The notes beneath the pieces were generated by a model that saw only the letters and a list, made by a program, of their open reading frames with translations, was not told the DNA's origin and searched no databases. Of a stretch of DNA of 64,000 nucleotides, positions 14,101 to 26,600 are shown piece by piece. Within the stretch, counting starts at the first letter, position 1, and every line of letters starts with the position of its first letter. Made by a program: the position numbers and the translations under genes. This DNA comes from Tupaia tana (lineage: Eukaryota > Chordata > Mammalia > Scandentia > Tupaiidae): the NCBI GenBank assembly GCA_026018925.1, contig JAKSZU010000032.1, positions 992,001 through 1,056,000 of the forward strand. The letters are read 5' to 3'.

Positions 14101-14641
14101 ACTTACACCCTCAAACTAAGTTCAAACCTAACCTAACCTGAAGCCTAACTCAAACCATAGACCTAACCCTAACCCTAGCCGGACACCTGAAGCTCAACCC
14201 CAACCTTAACCTGACCCTGACTCTTACTCCAACCGTAACACTGAACCGAAACTAACAGTAGCCCTAAACTTACTCCCTCAAACTAAGTTCAATCCTAACC
14301 TAACCTGAAGACTAACTGAAACCATAGACCTAACCCTAACCCTAGGCGGACACCTTAATCCCAACCACAACCCTAAAATGGCCGTGACGCTAACTCCAAT
14401 CATAACAGTTACCCGAAAACTAACAGTAGCCCTAAACTAACTCCCTCAACCTAAGTTCAAACCTAACCTAACCTGAAGCCTAACTCAAACCATAGAACTA
14501 ACCCTAACCATAGGCGGACACCTGAAGCTCAACCCCAACCCTAACATGGCCCTGACGCTAACTCCAACCATAACAGTTACCCGAAAACTAACAGTAGCCC
14601 TAAACTTACACCCTCAAACTAAGTTCAAACCTAACCTAACC
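11118..14641. repeat. Higher-order block, about 21 monomers (3.52 kb)
   Basis: This block is bounded by recurrences of the CTGAAACCTAAATC variant at 11,117 and 14,641, 3,524 bp apart. Inside, in order, are TGATCCCGAC (11,528), a monomer with ACTATATACC (about 11,970), GCGTATCTC (about 12,129), CTGGACCTGAGGC (12,365), CACCTACCCTAACC (about 13,453), AACGGTAGCCC (13,583) and TTAACCTCCACCC (14,028). The next block repeats this order closely but lacks the ACTATATACC monomer. Confidence 0.75.
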
Positions 14642-17600
14642 TGAAACCTAAATCAAACCATACACCTAAGCCTAACCCTAGGCGGACACCTTAAGCTCAA
14701 CCCCAACCCTAACCTGACCCTCACGCTAAATCCAACCGTAACACTGAACCGACAACTAACAGTAGCCCTAAACTTACTCCCTCAAACTAAGTTCAAACCT
14801 AACCTAACCTGAAGCCTAACTCAAACCATAGACCTAACCCTAACCCTAGGCGGACACATGAAGCTAAACCCCAACCCTAACCTGAACCTGACGCTATCTC
14901 CAACCGTAACACTGAACCGAAAACAAACAGTATCCCTAAACTTACACCCTCAAGCTAAGTTCAAACCTAACCTAACCTGAAGCCTAACTCAAACCATAGA
15001 CCTAACCCTAACCCTACGCGGACACCTGAAGCTCAACCCCAACCCTAACCTGATCCCGACTCTTACTCCAACTGTAACACTGAACCGAAAACTAACAGTA
15101 ACCTAAACTTACTCCCTCAAACTAAGTTCAATCCTAACCTAACCTGAAGCCTAAATGAAACCATAGACCTAATCCTAACCCTAGGCGGACACCTTAAGCT
15201 CAACCCCAACCCTAAAATGGCCCTGACGCTAACTCCAACCATAACAGTTACCCGAAAACTAACAGTAGACCTAAAATTACTCCCTCAAACTAAGTTCAAA
15301 CCTAACCTAACCTGAAGCCTAAATCAAACCATACACCTAACCCTAACCCTAGGCGGACACCTTAAGCTCAACCCCAACCCTAACCTGACCCTCACGCTAA
15401 CTCCAACCGAAACACTGAACCGAAAACAAACAGTAGCCCTAAACTTACACCCTCAAACTAAGTTCAAACCTAACCTAACCTGAAGCGTATCTCAAACCAT
15501 AGACCTAACCCTAACCCTAGGCGGACACCTTAAGCTAAACCCCAACCCTAACCTGACCCAGACGCTAACTCCAACCATAACAGTTACCCGAAAACTAAGA
15601 GTCGCCCTAAACTTACTCCCTCAAACTAAGTTCAAATCTAAACTAACCTGAAGCCTAACTCAAACAATACACCGAACCCGAACCCTAGGCGGACACCTTA
15701 AGCTCAACCCCAACCCTAACCTGGACCTGAGGCTAAAACCGACCTTAACACTGAACCGAAAACTAACAGTAGCCCTAAACTTACTCCCTCAAACTAAGTT
15801 CCATCCTAACCTAACCTGAAGCCTAAATCAAACCATACACCTAACCCTAACCCTAGGTGGACACCTGAAGCTCAACCCCAACCCTAACCTGACCATCACG
15901 CTAAATCCAACCGTAACACTGAACCGACAACAAACAGTAGCCCTAAACTTACTCCCTCAAACTAAGTTCAAACCTAACCTAACCTGAAGCCTAACTCAAA
16001 CCATAGACCTAACCCTAACCCTAGGCGGACACCTTAAGCTCAACCCCAACCCTAACATGGCCCTGACGCTAACTCCAACCATAACAGTTACCCGAAAACT
16101 AACAGTAGCCCTAAACTAACTCCCTCAACCAAGTTCAAACCTAACCTAACCTGAAGCCTAACACAAACCACAAACCTAACCCTAACCCTAGGCGGACACC
16201 TGAAGCTCAACGCCAACCCTAACCTGACCCTGACTCTTACTCCAACCGTAACACTGAACCGAAAACTAACAGTAGCCCTAAACTTACTCCCTCAAGCTAA
16301 GTTCAAACCTAACCTCACCTGAAGCCTAACTCAAACCACAGACCTAACCCTAAACCTAGGCGGACACCTTAAGTTCAACCCCAACCCTAACCGGACCCTG
16401 ACGCTAACTCCAACCATAACAGTTACCCGAAAACTAACAGTAGCCCTAAACTTACTCCCTCAAACTAAGTTCAAACATAACCTAACCTGAAGCCTAAATC
16501 AAACCATACACCTAACCCTAACCCTAACCCTAGGCGGACACCTGAAGCTCAACCCCAACCCTAACCTGACCCTGACGCTATCTCCAACCGTAACACTGAA
16601 CCGAAAACTAACAATAGCCCTAAACTTACTCCCTCAAACCAAGTTCAAATCTAAACTAACCTGAAGCCTAACTCAAACAATACACCTAACCCTAAAACTA
16701 GGCGGACACCTGAAGCTCCACCCCAACCCTAACCTGACCCTGACGCTATCTCCAACCGAAACACTGAACCGTAAACTAACAGTAGCCCTAAACTTACTCC
16801 CTCAAACTAAGTTCACACCTACCCTAACCTGAAGCCTAACTCAAACCACAGACCTAACCCTAACCCTAGGCGGACACCTTATGCTTAACCCCACCCTAAC
16901 CTGACCCTGACGCTTACTCCAACCGTAACAGTTAAACGAAAACTAACGGTAGCCCTAAATTTACTCCCTCAAGCTAAGTTCAAACCTAACCTAACCTGAA
17001 GCCTAACTCAAACCATAGACCTACCCCTAACCCTAGGCGGACACCTAAAGCTCAACCCCAAACCTAACCTGGCACGTACGCTAACTCCAACAATAACAGT
17101 TACCCGAAAACTAACAGTCGCCCTAAACTTACTCCCTCAAGCTAAGTTCTAACCTAACCTTACCTGAAGCGATAATCAAACCATACACCTAACCCTAACC
17201 CTAGGCGGACACCTTAAGCTCAACCCCAACCCTAATCTGACCCTCACGCTAACTCCAACCGTAACCCTGAACCGAAAACTAACAGTAGCCCTAAACTTAC
17301 TCCCTCAAACAAAGTTCAATCCTAACCTAACCTGAAGCCTAAATGAAACCATAGACCTAACCCTAACCCTAGGCTGACACCTTATGCTTAACCTCCACCC
17401 TAACCTGACCCTGACGCTTACTCCAACCGTAACACTGAACCGAAAACAAACAGTAGCCCTAAACTTACACCCTCAAACTAAGTTCAAACATAACCTAACC
17501 TGAAGCCTAACTCAAACCATAGACCTAACCCTAACCCTAGCCGGACACCTGAAGCTCAACCCCAACCTTAACCTGACCCTGACTCTTACTCCAACCGTAA

Positions 17601-18003
17601 CACTGAACCGAAACTAACAGTAGCCCTAAACTTACTCCCTCAAACTAAGTTCAATCCTAACCTAACCTGAAGCCTAACTGAAACCATAGACCTAACCCTA
17701 ACCCTAGGCGGACACCTTAAGCCCAACCACAACCCTAAAATGGCCGTGACGCTAACTCCAATCATAACAGTTACCCGAAAACTAACAGTAGCCCTAAACT
17801 AACTCCCTCAACCTAAGTTCAAACCTAACCTAACCTGAAGCCTAACTCAAACCATAGAACTAACCCTAACCCTAGGCGGACACCTGAAGCTCAACCCCAA
17901 CCCTAACATGGCCCTGACGCTAACTCCAACCATAACAGTTACCCGAAAACTAACAGTAGCCCTAAACTTACACCCTCAAACTAAGTTCAAACCTAACCTA
18001 ACC
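14642..18003. repeat. Higher-order block, about 20 monomers (3.36 kb)
   Basis: This repeats the preceding block in order: TGATCCCGAC at 15,051, CTGGACCTGAGGC at 15,721, AACGGTAGCCC at 16,945 and TTAACCTCCACCC at 17,390. The displacement is 3,523 bp at the start, falls to 3,356 bp after one monomer is lost between 15,051 and 15,721, and becomes 3,362 bp after a 6-bp gain near 16,520. The shifting offset shows indels of one monomer and of one hexamer arising after duplication. Confidence 0.75.
16511..16534. repeat. Extra telomere-type hexamer inside a monomer
   Basis: The usual CCTAACCCTAACCCTAGG of the monomer has an additional CCCTAA unit here, giving three perfect CCCTAA copies in a row followed by CCCTAGG. 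The matching site in the preceding block, near 13,157, has the normal length, and the block displacement rises by exactly 6 bp across this point (3,356 to 3,362). Confidence 0.85.
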
Positions 18004-18413
18004 TGAAACCTAAATCAAACCATACACCTAAGCCTAACCCTAGGCGGACACCTTAAGCTCAACCCCAACCCTAACCTGACCCTCACGCTAAATCCAACCG
18101 TAACACTGAACCGACAACTAACAGTAGCCCTAAACTTACTCCCTCAAACTAAGTTCAAACCTAACCTAACCTGAAGCCTAACTCAAACCATAGACCTAAC
18201 CCTAACCCTAGGCGGACACATGAAGCTAAACCCCAACCCTAACCTGAACCTGACGCTATCACCAACCGTAACACTGAACCGAAAACAAACAGTATCCCTA
18301 AACTTACACCCTCAAGCTAAGTTCAAACCTAACCTAACCTGAAGCCTAACTCAAACCATAGACCTAACCCTAACCCTACGCGGACACCTGAAGCTCAACC
18401 CCAACCCTAACCT

Positions 18414-21099
18414 GATCCCGACTCTTACTCCAACTGTAACACTGAACCGAAAACTAACAGTAACCTAAACTTACTCCCTCAAACTAAGTTCAATCCTAAC
18501 CTAACCTGAAGCCTAAATGAAACCATAGACCTAATCCTAACCCTAGGCGGACACCTTAAGCTCAACCCCAACCCTAAAATGGCCCTGACGCTAACTCCAA
18601 CCATAACAGTTACCCGAAAACTAACAGTAGACCTAAAATTACTCCCTCAAACTAAGTTCAAACCTAACCTAACCTGAAGCCTAAATCAAACCATACACCT
18701 AACCCTAACCCTAGGCGGACACCTTAAGCTCAACCCCAACCCTAACCTGACCCTCACGCTAAATCCAACCGTAACACTGATCCGAAAACTAACAGTATCC
18801 CTAAACTTACTCCCTCAAACTAATTTCAAACCTAACCTAACCTGAAGCCTAACTCAAACTATATACCTAACCCTAACCCTAGGCGGACACCTTAAGCTCC
18901 ACCCAACCCTAACCTGGCCCTGACGCTAACTCCAACCATAACACTTACCCGAAAACTAACAGTAGACCTAAACTTACTCCCTCAAACTAAGTTCAAACCT
19001 AACCTAACCTGAAGCGTATCTCAAACCATAGACCTAACCCTAACCCTAGGCGGACACCTTAAGCTCAACCCCAACCCTAACCTGACCCTGACGCTAACTC
19101 CAACCATAACAGTTACCCGAAAACTAACAGTCGCCCTAAACTTACTCCCTCAAACTAAGTTCAAATCTAAACTAACCTGAAGCCTAACTCAAACAATACA
19201 CCGAACCCGAACCCTAGGCGGACACCTTAAGCTCAACCCCAACCCTAACCTGGACCTGAGGCTAAAACCGACCGTAACACTGAACCGAAAACTAACAGTA
19301 GCCCTAAACTTACTCCCTCAAACTAAGTTCAATCCTCACCTAACCTGAAGCCTAACTGAAACCATAGACCTAACCCTAACCCTAGGCGGACACCTTAAGC
19401 TCAACCACAAGCCTAAAATGGCCATGACGCTAACTCCCACAATAACAGTTACGCGAAAACTAACAGTAGACCTAAACTTACTCCCTCAAACTAAGTTCAA
19501 ACCTAACCTAACCTGAAGCCTAAATCAAACCATACACCTAACCCTAACCCTAGGCGGACACCTTAATCTCAACCCCAACCCTAACCTGACCATCACGCTA
19601 AATCCAACCGTAACACTGAACCGACAACTAACAGTAGCCCTAAACTTACTCCCTCAAACTAAGTTCAAACCTAACCTAACCTGAAGCCTAACTCAAACCA
19701 TAGACCTAACCCTAACCCTAGGCGGACACCTGAAGCTCAACCCCAACCCTAACCTGACCCTGACGCTATCTCCAACCGTAACACTGAACCGAAAACTAAC
19801 AGTAGCCCTAAACTTACTCCCTCAAACTAAGTTCAAACCTAACCTAACCTGAAGCCTAACTCAAACCATAGACCTAACCCTAACCCTAGGCGGACACCTG
19901 AAGCTCAACCCCAACCCTAACATGGCCCTGACGCTAACTCCAACCATAACAGTTACCCGAAAACTAACAGTAGCCCTAAACTTACACCCTCAAACTAAGT
20001 TCAAACCTAACCTAACCTGAAACCTAAATCAAACCATACACCTAACCCTAACCCTAGGCGGACAACTTAAGCTCAACCCCTACCCTAACCTGACCCTCAC
20101 GCTAACTCCAACCGAAACACTGAACCGAAAACAAACAGTAGCCCTAAACTTACACCCTCAAACTAAGTTCAAACCTAACCTAACCTGAAGCCTAACTCAA
20201 AACATAGACCTAACCCTAACCCTAGCCGGACACCTGAAGCTCAACCCCAACCTTAACCTGACCCTGACTCTTACTCCAACCGTAACACTGAACCGAAACT
20301 AACAGTAGCCCTAAACTTACTCCCTCAAACTAAGTTCAATCTTAACCTAACCTGAAGCCTAACTGAAACCATAGACCTAACCCTAACCCTAGGCGGACAC
20401 CTTAAGCCCAACCACAACCCTAAAATGGCCGTGACGCTAACTCCAATCATAACAGTTACCAGAAAACTAACAGTAGCCCTAAACTAACTCCCTCAACCTA
20501 AGTTCAAACCTAACCTAACCTAAAGCCTAACTCAAACCATAGACCTAACCCTAACCCTAGGCGGACACCTGAAGCTCAACCCCAACCCTAACATGGCCCT
20601 GACGCTAACTCCAACCATAACAGTTACCCGAAAACTTACAGTAGCCCTAAACTTACACCCTCAAACTAAGTTCAAACCTAACCTAACCTGAAACCTAAAT
20701 CAAACCATACACCTAACCCTAACCCTAGGCGGACACCTTAAGCTCAACCCCAACCCTAACCTGACCCTCACGCTAAATCCAACCGTAACACTAAACCAAC
20801 AACTAACAGTAGCCCTAAACTTACTCCCTCAAACTAAGTTCAAACCTAACCTAACCTGAAGCCTAACTCAAACCATAGACCTAACCCTAACCCTAGGCGG
20901 ACACATGAAGCTAAACCCCAACCCTAACCTGACCCTGACGCTATCTCCAACCGTAACACTGAACCGAAAACAAACAGTATCCCTAAACTTACACCCTCAA
21001 GCTAAGTTCAAACCTAACCTAACCTGAAGCCTAACTCAAACCATAGACCTAACCCTAACCCTACGCGGACACCTGAAGCTCAACCCCAACCCTAACCTG
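18414..21099. repeat. 16-monomer block, copy 1 (2,686-bp period)
   Basis: This block is registered on TGATCCCGAC at 18,413, 21,099 and 23,784. Shared markers in order are ACTATATACC (about 18,858), CTGGACCTGAGG (19,250), AAATGGCCATGACGC (about 19,417), CTTAATCTCAACC (about 19,562) and GGACAACTTAAGC (about 20,060). Each recurs about 2,686 bp later in copy 2. Differences between copies are scattered single bases, such as CCACAAGCC against CCACTAGCC and CCTAGCCGG against CCTAGGCGG. Confidence 0.75.
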
Positions 21100-23784
21100 A
21101 TCCCGACTCTTACTCCAACTGTAACACTGAACCGAAAACTAACAGTAACCTAAACTTACTCCCTCAAACTAAGTTCAATCCTAACCTAACCTGAAGTCTA
21201 AATGAAACCATAGAACTAATCCTAACCCTAGGCGGACACCTTAAGCTCAACCTCAACCCTAAAATGGCCCTGACTCTAACTCCAACCATAACAGTTACCC
21301 GAAAACTAACAGTAGACCTAAAATTACTCCCTCAAACTAAGTTCAAACCTAACCTAACCTGAAGCCTAAATCAAACCATACACCTAACCCTAACCCTAGG
21401 CGGACACCTTAAGCTCAACCCCAACCCTAACCTGACCCTCACGCTAAATCCAACCGTAACACTGATCCGAAAACTAACAGTATCCCTAAACTTACTCCCT
21501 CAAACTAAGTTCAAACCTAACCTAACCTGAAGCCTAACTCAAACTATATACCTAACCCTAACCCTAGGCAGACACCTTAAGCTCCACCCCAACCCTAACC
21601 TGGCCCTGACGCTAACTCCAACCATAACAATTACCCGAAAACTAACAGTAGACCTAAACTTACTCCCTCAAACTAAGTTCTAACCTAACCTAACCTGAAG
21701 CGTATCTCAAACCATAGACCTAACCCTAACCCTAGGCGGACACCTTAAGCTCAACCCCAACCCTAACCTGACCCTGACGCTAACTCCAACCATAACAGTT
21801 ACCCGAAAACTAAGAGTCGCCCTAAACTTAGTCCCTCAAACTAAGTTCAAATCTAAACTAACCTGAAGCCTAACTCAAACAATACACCGAACCCGAACCC
21901 TAGGCGGACACCTTAAGCTCAACCCCAACCTTAACCTGGACCTGAGGCTAAAACCGACCGTAACACTGAACCGAAAACTAACAGTAGCCCTAAACTTACT
22001 CCCTCAAACTAAGTTCAATCCTCACCTAACCTGAAGCCTAACTGAAACCATAGACCTAACCCTAACCCTAGGCGGACACCTTAAGCTCAACCACTAGCCT
22101 AAAATGGCCATGACGCTAACTCCCACCATAACAGTTACGCGAAAACTAACAGTAGACCTAAACTTACTCCCTCAAACTAAGTTCAAACCTAACCTAACCT
22201 GAAGCCTAAATCAAACCATACACCTAACCCTAACCCTAGGCGGACACCTTAATCTCAACCCCAACCCTAACCTGACCATCACGCTAAATCCAACCGTAAC
22301 ACTGAACCGACAACTAACAGTAGCCCTAAACTTACTCCCTCAAACTAAGTTCAAACCTAACCTAACCTGAAGCCTAACTCAAACCATAGACCTAACCCTA
22401 ACCCTAGGCGGACACCTGAAGCTCAACCCCAACCCTAACCTGACCCTGACGCTATCTCCAACCGTAACACTGAACCGAAAACTAACAGTAGCCCTAAACT
22501 TACTCCCTCAAACTAAGTTCAAACCTAACCTAACCTGAAGCCTAACTCAAACCATAGACCTAACACTAACCCTAGGCGGACACCTGAAGCTCAACCCCAA
22601 CCCTAACATGGCCCTGACGCTAACTCCAACCATAACAGTTACCCGAAAACTAACAGTAGCCCTAAACTTACACCCTCAAACTAAGTTCAAACCTAACCTA
22701 ACCTGAAACCTAAATCAAACCATACACCTAACCCTAACCCTAGGCGGACAACTTAAGCTCAACCCCTACCCTAACCTGACCCTCACGCTAACTCCAACCG
22801 AAACACTGAACCGAAAACAAACAGTAGCCCTAAACTTACACCCTCAAACTAAGTTCAAACCTAACCTAACCTGAAGCCTAACTCAAACCATAGACCTAAC
22901 CCTAACCCTAGGCGGACACCTGAAGCTCAACCCCAACCTTAACCTGACCCTGACTCTTACTCCAACCGTAACACTGAACCGAAACTAACAGTAGCCCTAA
23001 ACTTACTCCCTCAAACTAAGTTCAATCCTAACCTAACCTGAAGCCTAACTGAAACCATAGACCTAACCCTAACCCTAGGCGGACACCTTAAGCCCAACCA
23101 CAACCCTAAAATGGCCGTGACGCTAACTCCAATCATAACAGTTACCCGAAAACTAACAGTAGCCCTAAACTAACTCCCTCAACCTAAGTTCAAACCTAAC
23201 CTAACCTAAAGCCTAACTCAAACCATAGACCTAACCCTAACCCTAGGCGGACACCTGAAGCTCAACCCCAACCCTAACATGGCCCTGACGCTAACTCCAA
23301 CCATAACAGTTACCCGAAAACTAACAGTAGCCCTAAACTTACACCCTCAAACTAAGTTCAAACCTAACCTAACCTGAAGCCTAACTCAAACCATAGACCT
23401 AACCCTAACCCTACGCGGACACCTGAAGCTCAACCCCAACCCTAACCTGACCCTCACGCTAAATCCAACCGTAACACTGAACCGACAACTAACAGTAGCC
23501 CTAAACTTACTCCCTCAAACTAAGTTCAAACCTAACCTAACCTGAAGCCTAACTCAAACCATAGACCTAACCCTAACCCTAGGCGGACACATGAAGCTAA
23601 ACCCCAACCCTAACCTGACCCTGACGCTATCTCCAACCGTAACACTGAACCGAAAACAAACAGTATCCCTAAACTTACACCCTCAAGCTAAGTTCAAACC
23701 TAACCTAACCTGAAGCCTAACTCAAACCATAGACCTAACCCTAACCCTACGCGGACACCTGAAGCTCAACCCCAACCCTAACCT
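21100..23784. repeat. 16-monomer block, copy 2
   Basis: This copy matches copy 1 in marker order at a displacement of 2,686 bp: CTGGACCTGAGG at 21,936 and GGACAACTTAAGC at about 22,746. Near its right end it diverges from copy 1. At about 23,374, where copy 1 has CTGAAACCTAAATC (20,688), this copy has CTGAAGCCTAACTC followed by CCTACGCGG. That looks like a crossover between different monomers of the family. Confidence 0.7.
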
Positions 23785-25200
23785 GATCCCGACTCTTACT
23801 CCAACTGTAACACTGAACCGAAAACTAACAGTAACCTAAACTTACTCCCTCAAACTAAGTTCAATCCTAACCTAACCTGAAGCCTAACTCAAACTATATA
23901 CCTAACCCTAACCCTAGGCGGACACCTTAAGCTCCACCCCAACCCTAACCTGGCCCTGACGCTAACTACAACCATAACAATTACCCGAAAACTAACAGTA
24001 GACCTAAACTTACTCCCTCAAACTAAGTTCTAACCTAACCTAACCTGAAGCGTATCTCAAACCATAGACCTAACCCTAACCCTAGGCGGACACCTTAAGC
24101 TCAACCCCAACCCTAACCTGACCCTGACGCTAACTCCAACCATAACAGTTACCCGAAAACTAACAGTCGCCCTAAACTTACTCCCTCAAACTAAGTTCAA
24201 ATCTAAACTAACCTGAAGCCTAACTCAAACAATACACCGAACCCGAACCCTAGGCGGACACCTTAAGCGCAACCCCAACCCTAACCTGGACCTGAGGCTA
24301 AAACCGACCGTAACACTGAACCGAAAACTAAGAGTAGCCCTAAACTTACTCCCTCAAACTAAGTTCAATCCTCACCTAACCTGAAACCTAACTGAAACCA
24401 TAGACCTAACCCTAACCCTAGGCGGACACCTTAAGCTCAACCACAAGCCTAAAATGGCCATGACGCTAACTCCCACCATAACAGTTACGCGAAAACTAAG
24501 AGTAGACCTAAACTTACTCCCTCAAACTAAGTTCAAACCTAACCTAACCTGAAGCCTAAATCAAACCATACACCTAACCCTAACCCTAGGCGGACACCTT
24601 AATCTCAACCCCAGCCCTAACCTGACCATCACGCTAAATCCAACCGTAACACTGAACCGACAACTAACAGTAGCCCTAAACTTACTCCCTCAAACTAAGT
24701 TCAAACCTAACCTAACCTGAAGCCTAACTCAAACCATAGACCTAACCCTAACCCTAGGCGGACACCTGAAGCTCAACCCCAACCCTAACCTGACCCTGAC
24801 GCTATCTCCAACCGTAACACTGAACCGAAAACTAACAGTAGCCCTAAACTTACTCCCTCAAACTAAGTTCAAACCTAACCTAACCTGAAGCCTAACTCAA
24901 ACCATAGACCTAACCCTAACCCTAGGCGGACACCTGAAGCCCAACCCCAACCCTAACATGGCCCTGACGTTAACTCCAAACATAACAGTTACCCGAAAAC
25001 TAAGAGTAGCCCTAAACTTAAACCATCAAACTAAGTTCAAACCTAACCTAACCTGAAACCTAAATCAAACCATACACCTAACCCTAACCCTAGGCGGACA
25101 ACTTAAGCTCAACCCCTACCCTAACCTGACCCTCACGCTAACTCCAACCGAAACACTGAACCGAAAACTAACAGTAGCCCTAAACTTGCTCCCTCAAAGT
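23785..25200. repeat. 16-monomer block, copy 3, truncated and missing two monomers
   Basis: Beyond TGATCCCGAC at 23,784, the sequence jumps near 23,880 directly to the ACTATATACC monomer. The markers that follow (CTGGACCTGAGG at 24,286, GGACAACTTAAGC at about 25,096) are displaced by 2,350 bp from copy 2, not 2,686. The 336-bp difference is exactly two monomers lost. Similarity to copy 2 fades after about 25,200. Confidence 0.7.
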
Positions 25201-26600
25201 AAGTTCAAACCTAACCTAACCTGAAGCCTAACTCAAACCATAGACCTAACCCTAACCCTAGGCGGACACGTGAAGCTCAACCCCAGCCCTAACCTGACCC
25301 TGACTCTTGCTCCAACCGTAACACTGAACCGAAACTAACAGTAGCCCTATACATACTCCCTCAAACTAAGTTCAATCCTAACCTAACCTGAAGCCTAACT
25401 GAAACCATAGACCTAACCCTAACCCTAGGTGGACACCTTAAGCTCAACCACAACCCTAAAATGGCCGTGACGCTAACTCCAACCATAACAGTTACCCGAA
25501 AACTAACAGTAGCCCTAAACTTACTCCCTCAAACTAAGTTCAAACCTAACCTAACCTGAAGCCTAAATCAAACCATACACCTAACCCTAACACTAGGCGG
25601 ACACCTGAAGCTCAACCCCAACCCTAACCTGATTCCGACTCTTACTCCAACTGTAACACTGAACCGAAAACTAACAGTAACCTAAACTTACTCCCTCAAA
25701 CTAAGTTCAATCCTAACCTAACCTGAAGCCTAAATGAAACCATAGACCTAATCCTAACCCTAGGCGGACACCTTAAGATCAACCCCAACCCTAAAATGGC
25801 CCTGACGCTAACTCCAACCATAACAGTTACCCGAAAACTAACAGTAGACCTAAAATTACTCCCTCAAACTAAGTTCAAACCTAACCTAACCTGAAGCCTA
25901 AATCAAATCATACACCTAACCCTAACCCTAGGCGGACACCTTAAGCTCAACCCCAACCCTAACCTGACCCTCACGCTAAATCCAACCGTAACACTGAACC
26001 GAAAACTAACAGTAGCCCTAAACTTACTCCCTCAAACTAAGTTCAAACCTAACCTCACCTGAAGCCTAACTCAAACTATATACCTAACCCTAACCCTAGG
26101 CGGACACCTTAAGCTCCACCCCAACCCTAACCTGGCCTTGACGCTAACTCCAACCATAACAATTACCCCAAAACTAACAGTAGCCCTAAACTTACTCCCT
26201 CAAACTAAGTTCAAACCTAACCTAACCTGAAGCCTAACTCAAACCATAGACCTAACCCTAACCCTAGGCGGACACCTGAAGCTCAACCCCAACCCTAACC
26301 TGACCCTGACGATATCTCCAATCGTAACACTGAACCGAAAACTAACAGTAGCCCTAAACTTACTCCCTCAAACTAAGTTCAAACCTAACCTAACCTGAAA
26401 CCTAACTCAAAACATAGACCTAACCCTAACCCTAGGCGGACACCTTAAGCTCAACCCCAACCCTAACATGGCCCTGACGCTAACTCCAACCATAACAGTT
26501 ACCCGAAAACTAACAGTAGCCCTAAACTTACACCCTCAAACTAAGTTCAAACCTAACCTAACCTGAAACCTAAATCAAACCATACACCTAACCCTAACCC
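25201..26600. repeat. Mosaic monomers between block sets
   Basis: These are ordinary satellite monomers with mixed variants: TGATTCCGAC at 25,630 (one change from the block marker), ACTATATACC near 26,075, and CTGAAACC forms near 26,398 and 26,563. They do not form a long copy of the neighbouring blocks. I see nothing other than satellite here. Confidence 0.6.
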
